Below, piece by piece: positions 36,916-48,747 of a stretch of DNA of 64,000 nucleotides. The notes under the pieces were generated by a model. That model did no database searches, was not told the origin of the DNA, and was given only the letters and a program-made list of their open reading frames with translations. The translations under genes were made by a program, and so were the position numbers. Position 1 is the first letter of the stretch; the number at the start of each line of letters is the position of its first letter. Source of the DNA: Linyphia triangularis (taxonomy: Eukaryota; Arthropoda; Arachnida; Araneae; Linyphiidae). Location of the stretch: positions 72,943,589 to 73,007,588 of the forward strand of contig OZ021733.1 in assembly GCA_963978545.1 (NCBI GenBank). Reading direction: 5' to 3'.

Positions 36916-38253
36916 ATTTCCAAACACCCTTTTTTCATGTTTCATGAGAAAAGCTCTAATTATACAATGATTGCAATTTTTGAGTAAAAAACTGTATAGC
37001 CTCGGCCTTAAGGTTCAAAACTATTAAATACAAGTGAAATTAGTTAATTTTAAGCATTTTTTTTATTTTTGAAAAAAAACTTTTTTTCTGTTTTTACACG
37101 TTTCATGAGAAAATCTCTGATTTAAGAATGATTGCAGTTTCTTATCAAACAACTGCAATTATTGAGAATTTAAATCTGAAATTACTAAATACTAGTGCTC
37201 TTGGGGTTTTTTGATCATTGTATTATTTTACGACAGAGCAAATTGCGTTCACACTTTCTGAACGTAACTTTAGAAAAGTTCTATTTCCAAAATGATTGAA
37301 GTATTTATGTTAAAATCTATTCTGCATAGTAGTTTAAGTTTAAAATTATTAAATACAAGCGAAGTTATCTTTTTTTGAAATTTTTTTTAGTTTTCGAAAC
37401 AAAGATTTTAAAAGGCATTTTTTTGACGTTTCATGAGAAAAGTGCTAAGTGTAGAATGATTGATGTTTTTGAATAAAAAACTAGCTTTTACATTTAACTA
37501 GCTTTTACTAGCTTTTACATTAATTACAATTTAATTCTAAATTGATACAATACTAGGAAAATTTGCAATTTTTGAACTTTTTTCACTTTTTGACCCAAAG
37601 ATTTCCAAACACCCTTTTTTCATGTTTCATGAGAAAAGTTCTAATTATACAATGATTGCAATTTTTGAGAAAAAACTGTATTGCCTCGGCCATAAGGTTC
37701 AAAACTATTAAATACAAGTGAAATTAGCTAATTTTAAGCATTTTTTTTATTTTTCGAAAAAAAACTTTTTTTCCGTTTTTACACGTTTCATGAGAAAATC
37801 TCTGATTTAAGAATGATTGCAGTTTCTTATCAAACAACTGCAATTATTGAGAATTTAAATCTGAAATGACTAAATACTAGTGCTCTTAAGGGTTTTTGAT
37901 CATTGTATTATTTTGCGTCAGAGCAAATTGCGTTCACACTTTCTGAACATCACTTTAGAAAAGTTCAATTTCCAAAATGATTGAAGTATTTATGTTAAAA
38001 ATTATTCTGCATAGTAGTTTAAGTTTAAAATTATTAAATACTAGCGAAGTTATCTTTTTTTGAAATTTTTTTTAGTTTTCGAAACAAAGATTTTAAAAGG
38101 CATTTTTTTGACGTTTCATGAGAAAAGTGCTAAGTGTAAAATGATTGATGTTTTTAAATAAAAAACTAGCTTGTATTACAATATAATTCTAAATTGATAC
38201 AATACTAGGAAAATTTCCTATTTTTGAACTTTTTTTCAGTTTTTGACCCAAAG
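36916..38253 (+). repeat. 1,338-bp dimer, copy 1 (M58-M59)
   Basis: Unit starts are 36916 and 37601. M58 (685 bp) has tgtatagcctcgg, attagttaatttt, ttttacgacagag, gaacgtaactttag and the ctagctttta expansion. M59 (653 bp) has gagaaaaaactg, ccataagg, tcttaaggg, ttgcgtcagag, gaacatcac and gttcaattt. The next 1,338 bp repeat all of these tags. A cttttttcactttttg tail marks the M58 end and recurs in M60. Confidence 0.92.
37481..37522 (+). repeat. Short ctagctttta expansion, copy 2
   Basis: Same triple ctagctttta structure as at 5137-5178, in subunit D of M58, preceded by the same linked variants gtgtagaatg and tttttgaataaaa. Confidence 0.88.
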
Positions 38254-39591
38254 ATTTCCAAACACCCTTTTTTCATGTTTCATGAGAAAAGCTCTAATTA
38301 TACAATGATTGCAATTTTTGAGTAAAAAACTGTATAGCCTCGGCCTTAAGGTTCAAAACTATTAAATACAAGTGAAATTAGTTAATTTTAAGCATTTTTT
38401 TTATTTTTGAAAAAAAACTTTTTTTCTGTTTTTACACGTTTCATGAGAAAATCTCTGATTTAAGAATGATTGCAGTTTCTTATCAAACAACTGCAATTAT
38501 TGAGAATTTAAATCTGAAATTACTAAATACTAGTGCTCTTGGGGTTTTTTGATCATTGTATTATTTTACGACAGAGCAAATTGCGTTCACACTTTCTGAA
38601 CGTAACTTTAGAAAAGTTCTATTTCCAAAATGATTGAAGTATTTATGTTAAAATCTATTCTGCATAGTAGTTTAAGTTTAAAATTATTAAATACAAGCGA
38701 AGTTATCTTTTTTTGAAATTTTTTTTAGTTTTCGAAACAAAGATTTTAAAAGGCATTTTTTTGACGTTTCATGAGAAAAGTGCTAAGTGTAGAATGATTG
38801 ATGTTTTTGAATAAAAAACTAGCTTTTACATTTAACTAGCTTTTACTAGCTTTTACATTAATTACAATTTAATTCTAAATTGATACAATACTAGGAAAAT
38901 TTGCAATTTTTGAACTTTTTTCACTTTTTGACCCAAAGATTTCCAAACACCCTTTTTTCATGTTTCATGAGAAAAGTTCTAATTATACAATGATTGCAAT
39001 TTTTGAGAAAAAACTGTATTGCCTCGGCCATAAGGTTCAAAACTATTAAATACAAGTGAAATTAGCTAATTTTAAGCATTTTTTTTATTTTTCGAAAAAA
39101 AACTTTTTTTCCGTTTTTACACGTTTCATGAGAAAATCTCTGATTTAAGAATGATTGCAGTTTCTTATCAAACAACTGCAATTATTGAGAATTTAAATCT
39201 GAAATGACTAAATACTAGTGCTCTTAAGGGTTTTTGATCATTGTATTATTTTGCGTCAGAGCAAATTGCGTTCACACTTTCTGAACATCACTTTAGAAAA
39301 GTTCAATTTCCAAAATGATTGAAGTATTTATGTTAAAAATTATTCTGCATAGTAGTTTAAGTTTAAAATTATTAAATACTAGCGAAGTTATCTTTTTTTG
39401 AAATTTTTTTTAGTTTTCGAAACAAAGATTTTAAAAGGCATTTTTTTGACGTTTCATGAGAAAAGTGCTAAGTGTAAAATGATTGATGTTTTTAAATAAA
39501 AAACTAGCTTGTATTACAATATAATTCTAAATTGATACAATACTAGGAAAATTTCCTATTTTTGAACTTTTTTTCAGTTTTTGACCCAAAG
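38254..39591 (+). repeat. 1,338-bp dimer, copy 2 (M60-M61)
   Basis: Unit starts are 38254 and 38939. I saw no difference from copy 1 inside the dimer. The flanks differ: copy 1 is preceded by the aaaatttgcaattttt tail and copy 2 by aaaatttcctattttt, and copy 2 is followed by a unit with tgcctaggcc instead of tagcctcgg. This is either a very recent tandem duplication or an assembly repeat. Confidence 0.92.
38819..38860 (+). repeat. Short ctagctttta expansion, copy 3
   Basis: Copy carried by M60; it lies exactly 1,338 bp after copy 2 and therefore arose with the dimer duplication. Confidence 0.88.
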
Positions 39592-41553
39592 ATTTCCAAA
39601 CACCCTTTTTTCATGTTTCATGAGAAAAGCTCTAATTATACAATGATTGCAATTTTTGAGTAAAAAACTGTATTGCCTAGGCCTTAAGGTTCAAAACTAT
39701 TAAATACAAGTGAAATTAGCTAATTTTAAGCATTTTTTTTATTTTTCGAAAAAAAACTTTTTTTCCGTTTTTACACGTTTCATGAGAAAATCTCTGATTT
39801 AAGAATGATTGCAGTTTCTTATCAAACAACTGCAATTATTGAGAATTTAAATCTGAAATGACTAAATACTAGTGCTCTTAAGGGTTTTTGATCATTGTAT
39901 TATTTTGCGACAGAGCAAATTGCGTTCACACTTTCTGAACATCACTTTAGAAAAGTTCAATTTCTAAAATGATTGAAGTATTTATGTTAAAAATTATTCT
40001 GCATAGTAGTTTAAGTTTAAAATTATTAAATACTAGCGAAGTTATCTTTTTTTGAAATTTTTTTTAGTTTTCGAAACAAAGATTTTAAAAGGCATTTTTT
40101 TGACGTTTCATGAGAAAAGTGCTAAGTGTAAAATGATTGATGTTTTTAAATAAAAAACTATCTTGTATTACAATATAATCCTAAATTGATACAATACTAG
40201 GAAAATTTCCTATTTTTGAACTTTTTTTCAGTTTTTGACCCAAAGATTTCCAAACACCCTTGTTCAATGTTTCATGAGAAAAGCTCTAATTATACAATGA
40301 TTGCAATTTTTGAGTAAAAAACTGTATTGCCTAGGCCTTAAGGTTTAAAACTATTAAATACAAGTGAAATTAGCTAATTTTAAGCATTTTTTTTATTTTT
40401 CAAAAAAAAACTTTTTTTCTGTTTTTACACGTTTCATGAGAAAATCTCTGATTTAAGAATGATTGCAGTTTCTTATCAAACAACTGCAATTATTGAGAAT
40501 TTAAATCTGAAATTACTAAATACTAGTGCTCTTGGGGGTTTTTGATCATTGTATTATTTTGCGACAGAGCAAATTGCGTTAACACTTTCTGAACGTCAAT
40601 TTAGAAAAGTTCTATTTCCAAAATGATTGAAGTATTTATGTTAAAATCTATTCTGCATAGTAGTTTAAGTTTAAAATTATTAAATACTAGCAAAGTTATC
40701 TTTTTTTGAAATTTTTTTTAGTTTTCGAAACAAAGATTTTAAAAGGCATTTTTTTGATGTTTCATGAGAAAAGTGCTAAGTGTAAAATGATTGATGTTTT
40801 TAAATAAAAAACTAGCTTGTATTACAATTTAATTCTAAATTGATACAATACTAGGAAAATTTGCAATTTTTGAACTTTTTTTCAGTTTTTGACCCAAAGA
40901 TTTCCAAACACCCTTTTTTCATGTTTCATGAGAAAAGTTCTAATTATACAATGATTGCAATTTTTGAGTAAAAAACTGTATTGCCTCGGCCTTAAGGTTC
41001 AAAACTATTAAATACAAGTGAAATTAGCTAATTTTAAGCATTTTTTTTATTTTTCGAAAAAAACTTTTTTTTCCGTTTTTACACGTTTCATGAGAAAATC
41101 TCTGATTTAAGAATGATTGCAGTTTCTTATCAAACAACTGCAATTATTGAGAATTTAATTCTGAAATTACTAAATACTAGTGCTCTTGGGGGTTTTTGAT
41201 CATTGTATTATTTTGCGACAGATCAAATTGCGTTCACACTTTCTGAACGTCACTTTAGAAAAGTTCTATTTCCAAAATGATTGAAGTATTTATTTTAAAA
41301 ACTATTCTGCATAGTAGTTTAAGTTTAAAATTATTAAATACTAGCGAAGTTATCTTTTTTTGAAATTTTTTTTAGTTTTCGAAAAAAAAATTTTAAAAGG
41401 CAATTTTTTGACGTTTCATGAGAAAAGTGCTAAGTGTAAAATGATTGATGTTTTTAAATAAAAAACTAGCTTGTATTACAATTTAATTCTAAATTGATAC
41501 AATAATAGGAAAATTTCCTATTTTTGAACTTTTTTTCAGTTTTTGACCCAAAG
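39592..41553 (+). repeat. 1.96-kb trimer family, copy at M62-M64
   Basis: Unit starts are 39592, 40246 and 40900. The trimer family is defined by a unit ending aatataatcc with aaaatttcctattttt, then a unit with a G in its T tract (here cacccttgttcaatg), then a unit with gaatttaattctg and cgaaaaaaaaattttaaaagg. This copy is divergent: M62 has tcttaaggg, gaacatcac and ctatcttg, and M64 has acagatcaaattg. Confidence 0.85.
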
Positions 41554-44500
41554 ATTTCCAAACACCCTTTTTTCATGTTTCATGAGAAAAGCTCTAATTA
41601 TACAATGATTGCAATTTTTGAGTAAAGAACTGTATTGCCTAGGCCTGAAGGTTCAAAATTATTAAACACAAGTGAAATTAGCTAATTTTAAGCATTTTTT
41701 TTATTTTTTGAAAAAAACTTTTTTTCTGTTTTTACACGTTTCATGAGAAAATCTCTGATTTAAGAATGATTGCAGTTTCTTATCAAACAACTGCAATTAT
41801 TGAGAATTTAAATCTGAAATTACTAAATACTAGTGCTCTTGGGGGTTTTTGATCATTGTATTATTTTGCGACAGAGCAAATTGCGTTCACACTTTCTGAA
41901 CGTCACTTTAGAAAAGTTCTATTTCCAAAATGATTGAAGTATTTATTTTAAAAACTATTCTGCATAGTAGTTTAAGTTTAAAATTATTAAATACTAGCGA
42001 AGTTATCTTTGTTTGAAATTTTTTTTAGTTTTCGAAACAAAAATTTTAAAAGGCATTTTTTTGACGTTTCATGAGAAAAGTGCTAAGTGTAAAATGATTG
42101 ATGTTTTTAAATAAAAAACTAGCTTGTATTACAATTTAATTCTAAATTGATACAATAATAGGAAAATTTCCTATTTTTGAACTTTTTTTCAGTTTTTGAC
42201 CCAAAGGTTTCCAAACACCCTTTTTTCATGTTTCATGAGAAAAGCTCTAATTATACAATGATTGCAATTTTTGAGTAAAAAACTGTATTGCCTAGGCCTT
42301 AAGGTTTAAAACTATTAAATACAAGTGAAATTAGCTAATTTTAAGCATTTTTTTTATTTTTCGAAAAAAAACTTTTTTTCTGTTTTTACACGTTTCATGA
42401 GAAAATCTCTGATTTAAGAATGATTGCAGTTTCTTATCAAACAACTGCAATTATTGAGAATTTAAATCTGAAATTACTAAATACTAGTGCTCTTGGGGGT
42501 TTTTGATCATTGTATTATATTGCGACAGAGCAAATTGCGTTAACACTTTCTGAACGTCAATTTAGAAAAGTTCTATTTCCAAAATAATTGAAGTATTTAT
42601 GTTAAAATCTATTCTGCATAGTAGTTTAAGTTTAATATTATTAAATACTAGCGAAGTTATCTTTTTTTGAAATTTTTTTTAGTTTTCGAAACAAAGATTT
42701 TAAAAGGCATTTTTTTGACGTTTCATGAGAAAAGTGCTAAGTGTAAAATGATTGATGTTTTTAAATAAAAAACTAGCTTGTATTACAATTTAATTCTAAA
42801 TTGATACAATAATAGGAAAATTTGCAATTTTTGAACTTTTTTTCAGTTTTTGACCCAAAGATTTCCAAACACCCTTTTTTCATGTTTCATGAGAAAAGCT
42901 CTAATTATACAATGATTGCAATTTTTGAGTAAAGAACTGTATTGACTAGGCCTGAAGGTTGAAAATTATTAAACACAAGTGAAATTAGCTAATTTTAAGC
43001 ATTTTTTTTATTTTTTGAAAAAAACTTTTTTTTCCGTTTTTACACGTTTCATGAGAAAATCTCTGATTTAAGAATGATTGCAGTTTCTTATCAAACAACT
43101 GCAATTATTGAGAATTTAATTCTGAAATTACTAAATACTAGTGCTCTTGGGGGTTTTTGATCATTGTATTATTTTGCGACAGATCAAATTGCGTTCACAC
43201 TTTCTGAACGTCACTTTAGAAAAGTTCTATTTCCAAAATGATTGAAGTATTTATTTTAAAAACTATTCTGCATAGTAGTTTAAGTTTAAAATTATTAAAT
43301 ACTAGCGAAGTTATCTTTTTTTGAAATTTTTTTTAGTTTTCGAAAAAAAAAATTTAAAAGGCAATTTTTTGACGTTTCATGAGAAAAGTGCTAAGTGTAA
43401 AATGATTGATGTTTTTAAATAAAAAACTAGCTTGTATTACAATTTAATTCTAAATTGATACAATAATAGGAAAATTTCCTATTTTTGAACTTTTTTTCAG
43501 TTTTTGACCCAAAGATTTCCAAACACCCTTTTTTCATGTTTCATGAGAAAAGCTCTAATTATACAATGATTGCAATTTTTGAGTAAAGAACTGTATTGCC
43601 TAGGCCTGAAGGTTCAAAATTATTAAACACAAGTGAAATTAGCTAATTTTAAGCATTTTTTTTATTTTTTGAAAAAAACTTTTTTTCTGTTTTTACACGT
43701 TTCATGAGAAAATCTCTGATTTAAGAATGATTGCAGTTTCTTATCAAACAACTGCAATTATTGAGAATTTAAATCTGAAATTACTAAATACTAGTGCTCT
43801 TGGGGGTTTTTGATCATTGTATTATTTTGCGACAGAGCAAATTGCGTTCACACTTTCTGAACGTCACTTTAGAAAAGTTCTATTTCCAAAATGATTGAAG
43901 TATTTATTTTAAAAACTATTCTGCATAGTAGTTTAAGTTTAAAATTATTAAATACTAGCGAAGTTATCTTTGTTTGTAATTTTTTTTAGTTTTCGAAACA
44001 AAAATTTTAAAAGGCATTTTTTTGACGTTTCATGAGAAAAGTGCTAAGTGTAAAATGATTGATGTTTTTAAATAAAAAACTAGCTTGTATTACAATTTAA
44101 TTCTAAATTGATACAATAATAGGAAAATTTCCTATTTTTGAACTTTTTTTCAGTTTTTGACCCAAAGGTTTCCAAACACCCTTTTTTCATGTTTCATGAG
44201 AAAAGCTCTAATTATACAATGATTGCAATTTTTGAGTAAAAAACTGTATTGCCTAGGCCTTAAGGTTTAAAACTATTAAATACAAGTGAAATTAGCTAAT
44301 TTTAAGCATTTTTTTTATTTTTCGAAAAAAAACTTTTTTTCTGTTTTTACACGTTTCATGAGAAAATCTCTGATTTAAGAATGATTGCAGTTTCTTATCA
44401 AACAACTGCAATTATTGAGAATTTAAATCTGAAATTACTAAATACTAGTGCTCTTAAGGGTTTTTGATCATTGTATTATTTTGCGACAGAGCAAATTGCG

Positions 44501-44821
44501 TTCACACTTTCTGAACATCACTTTAGAAAAGTTCAATTTCCAAAATGATTGAAGTATTTATGTTAAAAATTATTCTGCATAGTAGTTTAAGTTTAAAATT
44601 ATTAAATACTAGCGAAGTTATCTTTTTTTGAAATTTTTTTTAGTTTTCGAAACAAAGATTTTAAAAGGCATTTTTTTGACGTTTCATGAGAAAAGTGCTA
44701 AGTGTAAAATGATTGATGTTTTTAAATAAAAAACTAGCTTGTATTACAATTTAATTCTAAATTGATACAATAATAGGAAAATTTCCTATTTTTGAACTTT
44801 TTTTCAGTTTTTGACCCAAAG
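41554..44821 (+). repeat. Block M65-M69 with a 1,961-bp duplication
   Basis: Unit starts are 41554, 42207, 42861, 43515 and 44168. The rare tags acagatcaaattg (near 41219 and 43180) and cccaaaggtttcc (about 42201 and 44161) are each repeated at a distance of 1,961 bp, so a segment beginning in M64 and running to about 44,440 was duplicated in tandem. M67 contains the joint. M69 begins like M66 and then changes at tcttaaggg to the M62 type. Confidence 0.88.
42861..43514 (+). repeat. M67, chimeric monomer at a duplication joint
   Basis: The 5' part matches the M65 type (gtaaagaactg, aggcctgaagg, attaaacacaag, ttttttgaaaaaaa). From the T tract that ends subunit A onward it matches M64 (cttttttttccg, gaatttaattctg, acagatcaaattg). 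The change of type at about 43,020-43,035 is the crossover joint of the 1,961-bp duplication. Private changes include tattgactagg and aaggttgaaaa. Confidence 0.85.
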
Positions 44822-46785
44822 ATTTCCAAACACCCTTTTTTCATGTTTCATGAGAAAAGCTCTAATTATACAATGATTGCAATTTTTGAGTAAAAAACTG
44901 TATTGCCTAGGCCTTAAGGTTCAAAACTATTAAATACAAGTGAAATTAGCTAATTTTAAGCATTTTTTTTATTTTTCGAAAAAAAACTTTTTTTCCGTTT
45001 TTACACGTTTCATGAGAAAATCTCTGATTTAAGAATGATTGCAGTTTCTTATCAAACAACTGCAATTATTGAGAATTTAAATCTGAAATTACTAAATACT
45101 AGTGCTCTTGGGGGTTTTTGATCATTGTATTATTTTGCGACAGAGCAAATTGCGTTAACACTTTCTGAACGTCAATTTAGAAAAGTTCTATTTCCAAAAT
45201 GATTGAAGTATTTATGTTAAAATCTATTCTGCATAGTAGTTTAAGTTTAAAATTATTAAATACTAGCGAAGTTATCTTTTTTTGAAATTTTTTTTAGTTT
45301 TCGAAACAAAGATTTTAAAAGGCATTTTTTTGACGTTTCATGAGAAAAGTGCTAAGTGTAAAATGATTGATGTTTTTAAATAAAAAACTATCTTGTATTA
45401 CAATATAATCCTAAATTGATACAATACTAGGAAAATTTCCTATTTTTGAACTTTTTTTCAGTTTTTGACCCAAAGATTTCCAAACACAATTGTTTCATGT
45501 TTCATGAGAAAAGCTCTAATTATACAATGATTGCAATTTTTGAGTAAAAAACTGTATTGCCTAGGCCTTAAGGTTTAAAACTATTAAATACAAGTGAAAT
45601 TAGCTAATTTTAAGCATTTTTTTTATTTTTCGAAAAAAAACTTTTTTTCTGTTTTTACACGTTTCATGAGAAAATCTCTGATTTAAGAATGATTGCAGTT
45701 TCTTATCAAACAACTGCAATTATTGAGAATTTAAATCTGAAATTACTAAATACTAGTGCTCTTGGGGGTTTTTGATCATTGTATTATTTTGCGACAGAGC
45801 AAATTGCGTTAACACTTTCTGAACGTCAATTTAGAAAAGTTCTATTTCCAAAATGATTGAAGTATTTATGTTAAAATCTATTCTGCATAGTAGTTTAAGT
45901 TTAAAATTATTAAATACTAGCAAAGTTATCTTTTTTTGAAATTTTTTTTAGTTTTCGAAACAAAGATTTTAAAAGGCATTTTTTTGACGTTTCATGAGAA
46001 AAGTGCTAAGTGTAAAATGATTGATGTTTTTAAATAAAAAACTAGCTTGTATTACAATTTAATTCTAAATTGATACAATACTAGGAAAATTTGCAATTTT
46101 TGAACTTTTTTTTTCAGTTTTTGACCCAAAGATTTCCAAACACCCTTTTTTCATGTTTCATGAGAAAAGTTCTAATTATACAATGATTGCAATTTTTGAG
46201 TAAAAAACTGTATTGCCTCGGCCTTAAGGTTCAAAACTATTAAATACAAGTGAAATTAGCTAATTTTAAGCATTTTTTTTATTTTTCGAAAAAAACTTTT
46301 TTTTCCGTTTTTACACGTTTCATGAGAAAATCTCTGATTTAAGAATGATTGCAGTTTCTTATCAAACAACTGCAATTATTGAGAATTTAATTCTGAAATT
46401 ACTAAATACTAGTGCTCTTGGGGGTTTTTGATCATTGTATTATTTTGCGACAGAGCAAATTGCGTTCACACTTTCTGAACGTCACTTTAGAAAAGTTCTA
46501 TTTCCAAAATGATTGTAGTATTTATTTTAAAAACTATTCTGCATAGTAGTTTAAGTTTAAAATTATTAAATACTAGCGAAGTTATCTTTGTTTGAAATTT
46601 TTTTTAGTTTTCGAAACAAAAATTTTAAAAGGCATTTTTTTGACGTTTCATGAGAAAAGTGCTAAGTGTAAAATGATTGATGTTTTTAAATAAAAAACTA
46701 GCTTGTATTACAATTTAATTCTAAATTGATACAATAATAGGAAAATTTCCTATTTTTGAACTTTTTTTCAGTTTTTGACCCAAAG
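44822..46785 (+). repeat. 1.96-kb trimer family, copy at M70-M72
   Basis: Unit starts are 44822, 45476 and 46132. M71 (656 bp) has cacaattgtttcatg and an expanded T9 run before cag near 46113. M72 has gaatttaattctg and a private gattgtagtatt word, and its second half changes to the ctttgtttgaaat type. Confidence 0.87.
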
Positions 46786-48747
46786 ATTTCCAAACACCCT
46801 TTTTTCATGTTTCATGAGAAAAGCTCTAATTATACAATGATTGCAATTTTTGAGTAAAAAACTGTATTGCCTAGGCCTTAAGGTTCAAAACTATTAAATA
46901 CAAGTGAAATTAGCTAATTTTAAGCATTTTTTTTATTTTTCGAAAAAAAACTTTTTTTCCGTTTTTACACGTTTCATGAGAAAATCTCTGATTTAAGAAT
47001 GATTGCAGTTTCTTATCAAACAACTGCAATTATTGAGAATTTAAATCTGAAATTACTAAATACTAGTGCTCTTGGGGGTTTTTGATCATTGTATTATTTT
47101 GCGACAGAGCAAATTGCGTTAACACTTTCTGAACGTCAATTTAGAAAAGTTCTATTTCCAAAATGATTGAAGTATTTATGTTAAAATCTATTCTGCATAG
47201 TAGTTTAAGTTTAAAATTATTAAATACTAGCGAAGTTATCTTTTTTTGAAATTTTTTTTAGTTTTCGAAACAAAGATTTTAAAAGGCATTTTTTTGACGT
47301 TTCATGAGAAAAGTGCTAAGTGTAAAATGATTGATGTTTTTAAATAAAAAACTAGCTTGTATTACAATATAATCCTAAATTGATACAATACTAGGAAAAT
47401 TTCCTATTTTTGAACTTTTTTTCAGTTTTTGACCCAAAGATTTCCAAACACCCTTGTTTCATGTTTCATGAGAAAAGCTCTAATTATACAATGATTGCAA
47501 TTTTTGAGTAAAAAACTGTATTGCCTAGGCCTTAAGGTTTAAAACTATTAAATACAAGTGAAATTAGCTAATTTTAAGCATTTTTTTTATTTTTCGAAAA
47601 AAAACTTTTTTTCTGTTTTTACACGTTTCATGAGAAAATCTCTGATTTAAGAATGATTGCAGTTTCTTATCAAACAACTGCAATTATTGAGAATTTAAAT
47701 CTGAAATTACTAAATACTAGTGCTCTTGGGGGTTTTTGATCATTGTATTATTTTGCGACAGAGCAAATTGCGTTAACACTTTCTGAACGTCAATTTAGAA
47801 AAGTTCTATTTCCAAAATGATTGAAGTATTTATGTTAAAATCTATTCTGCATAGTAGTTTAAGTTTAAAATTATTAAATACTAGCGAAGTTATCTTTTTT
47901 TGAAATTTTTTTTAGTTTTCGAAACAAAGATTTTAAAAGGCATTTTTTTGACGTTTCATGAGAAAAGTGCTAAGTGTAAAATGATTGATGTTTTTAAATA
48001 AAAAACTAGCTTGTATTACAATTTAATTCTAAATTGATACAATACTAGGAAAATTTGCAATTTTTGAACTTTTTTTCAGTTTTTGACCCAAAGATTTCCA
48101 AACACCCTTTTTTCATGTTTCATGAGAAAAGTTCTAATTATACAATGATTGCAATTTTTGAGTAAAAAACTGTATTGCCTCGGAATTAAGGTTCAAAACT
48201 ATTAAATACAAGTGAAATTAGCTAATTTTAAGCATTTTTTTTATTTTTCGAAAAAAACTTTTTTTTCCGTTTTTACACGTTTCATGAGAAAATCTCTGAT
48301 TTAAGAATGATTGCAGTTTCTTATCAAACAACTGCAATTATTGAGAATTTAATTCTGAAATTACTAAATACTAGTGCTCTTGGGGGTTTTTGATCATTGT
48401 ATTATTTTGCGACAGAGCAAATTGCGTTCACACTTTCTGAACGTCACTTTAGAAAAGTTCTATTTCCAAAATGATTGAAGTATTTATTTTAAAAACTATT
48501 CTGCATAGTAGTTTAAGTTTAAAATTATTAAATACTAGCGAAGTTATCTTTTTTTGAAATTTTTTTTAGTTTTCGGAAAAAAAATTTTAAAAGGCAATTT
48601 TTTGACGTTTCATGAGAAAAGTGCTAAGTGTAAAATGATTGATGTTTTTAAATAAAAAACTAGCTTGTATTACAATTTAATTCTAAATTGATACAATAAT
48701 AGGAAAATTTCCTATTTTTGAACTTTTTTTCAGTTTTTGACCCAAAG
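46786..48747 (+). repeat. 1.96-kb trimer family, copy at M73-M75
   Basis: Unit starts are 46786, 47440 and 48094. It follows the previous copy at an offset of 1,964 bp (1,962 after the T-run difference). M74 has cacccttgtttcatg. M75 has cctcggaattaagg and ttttcggaaaaaaa, both private changes. Confidence 0.87.
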
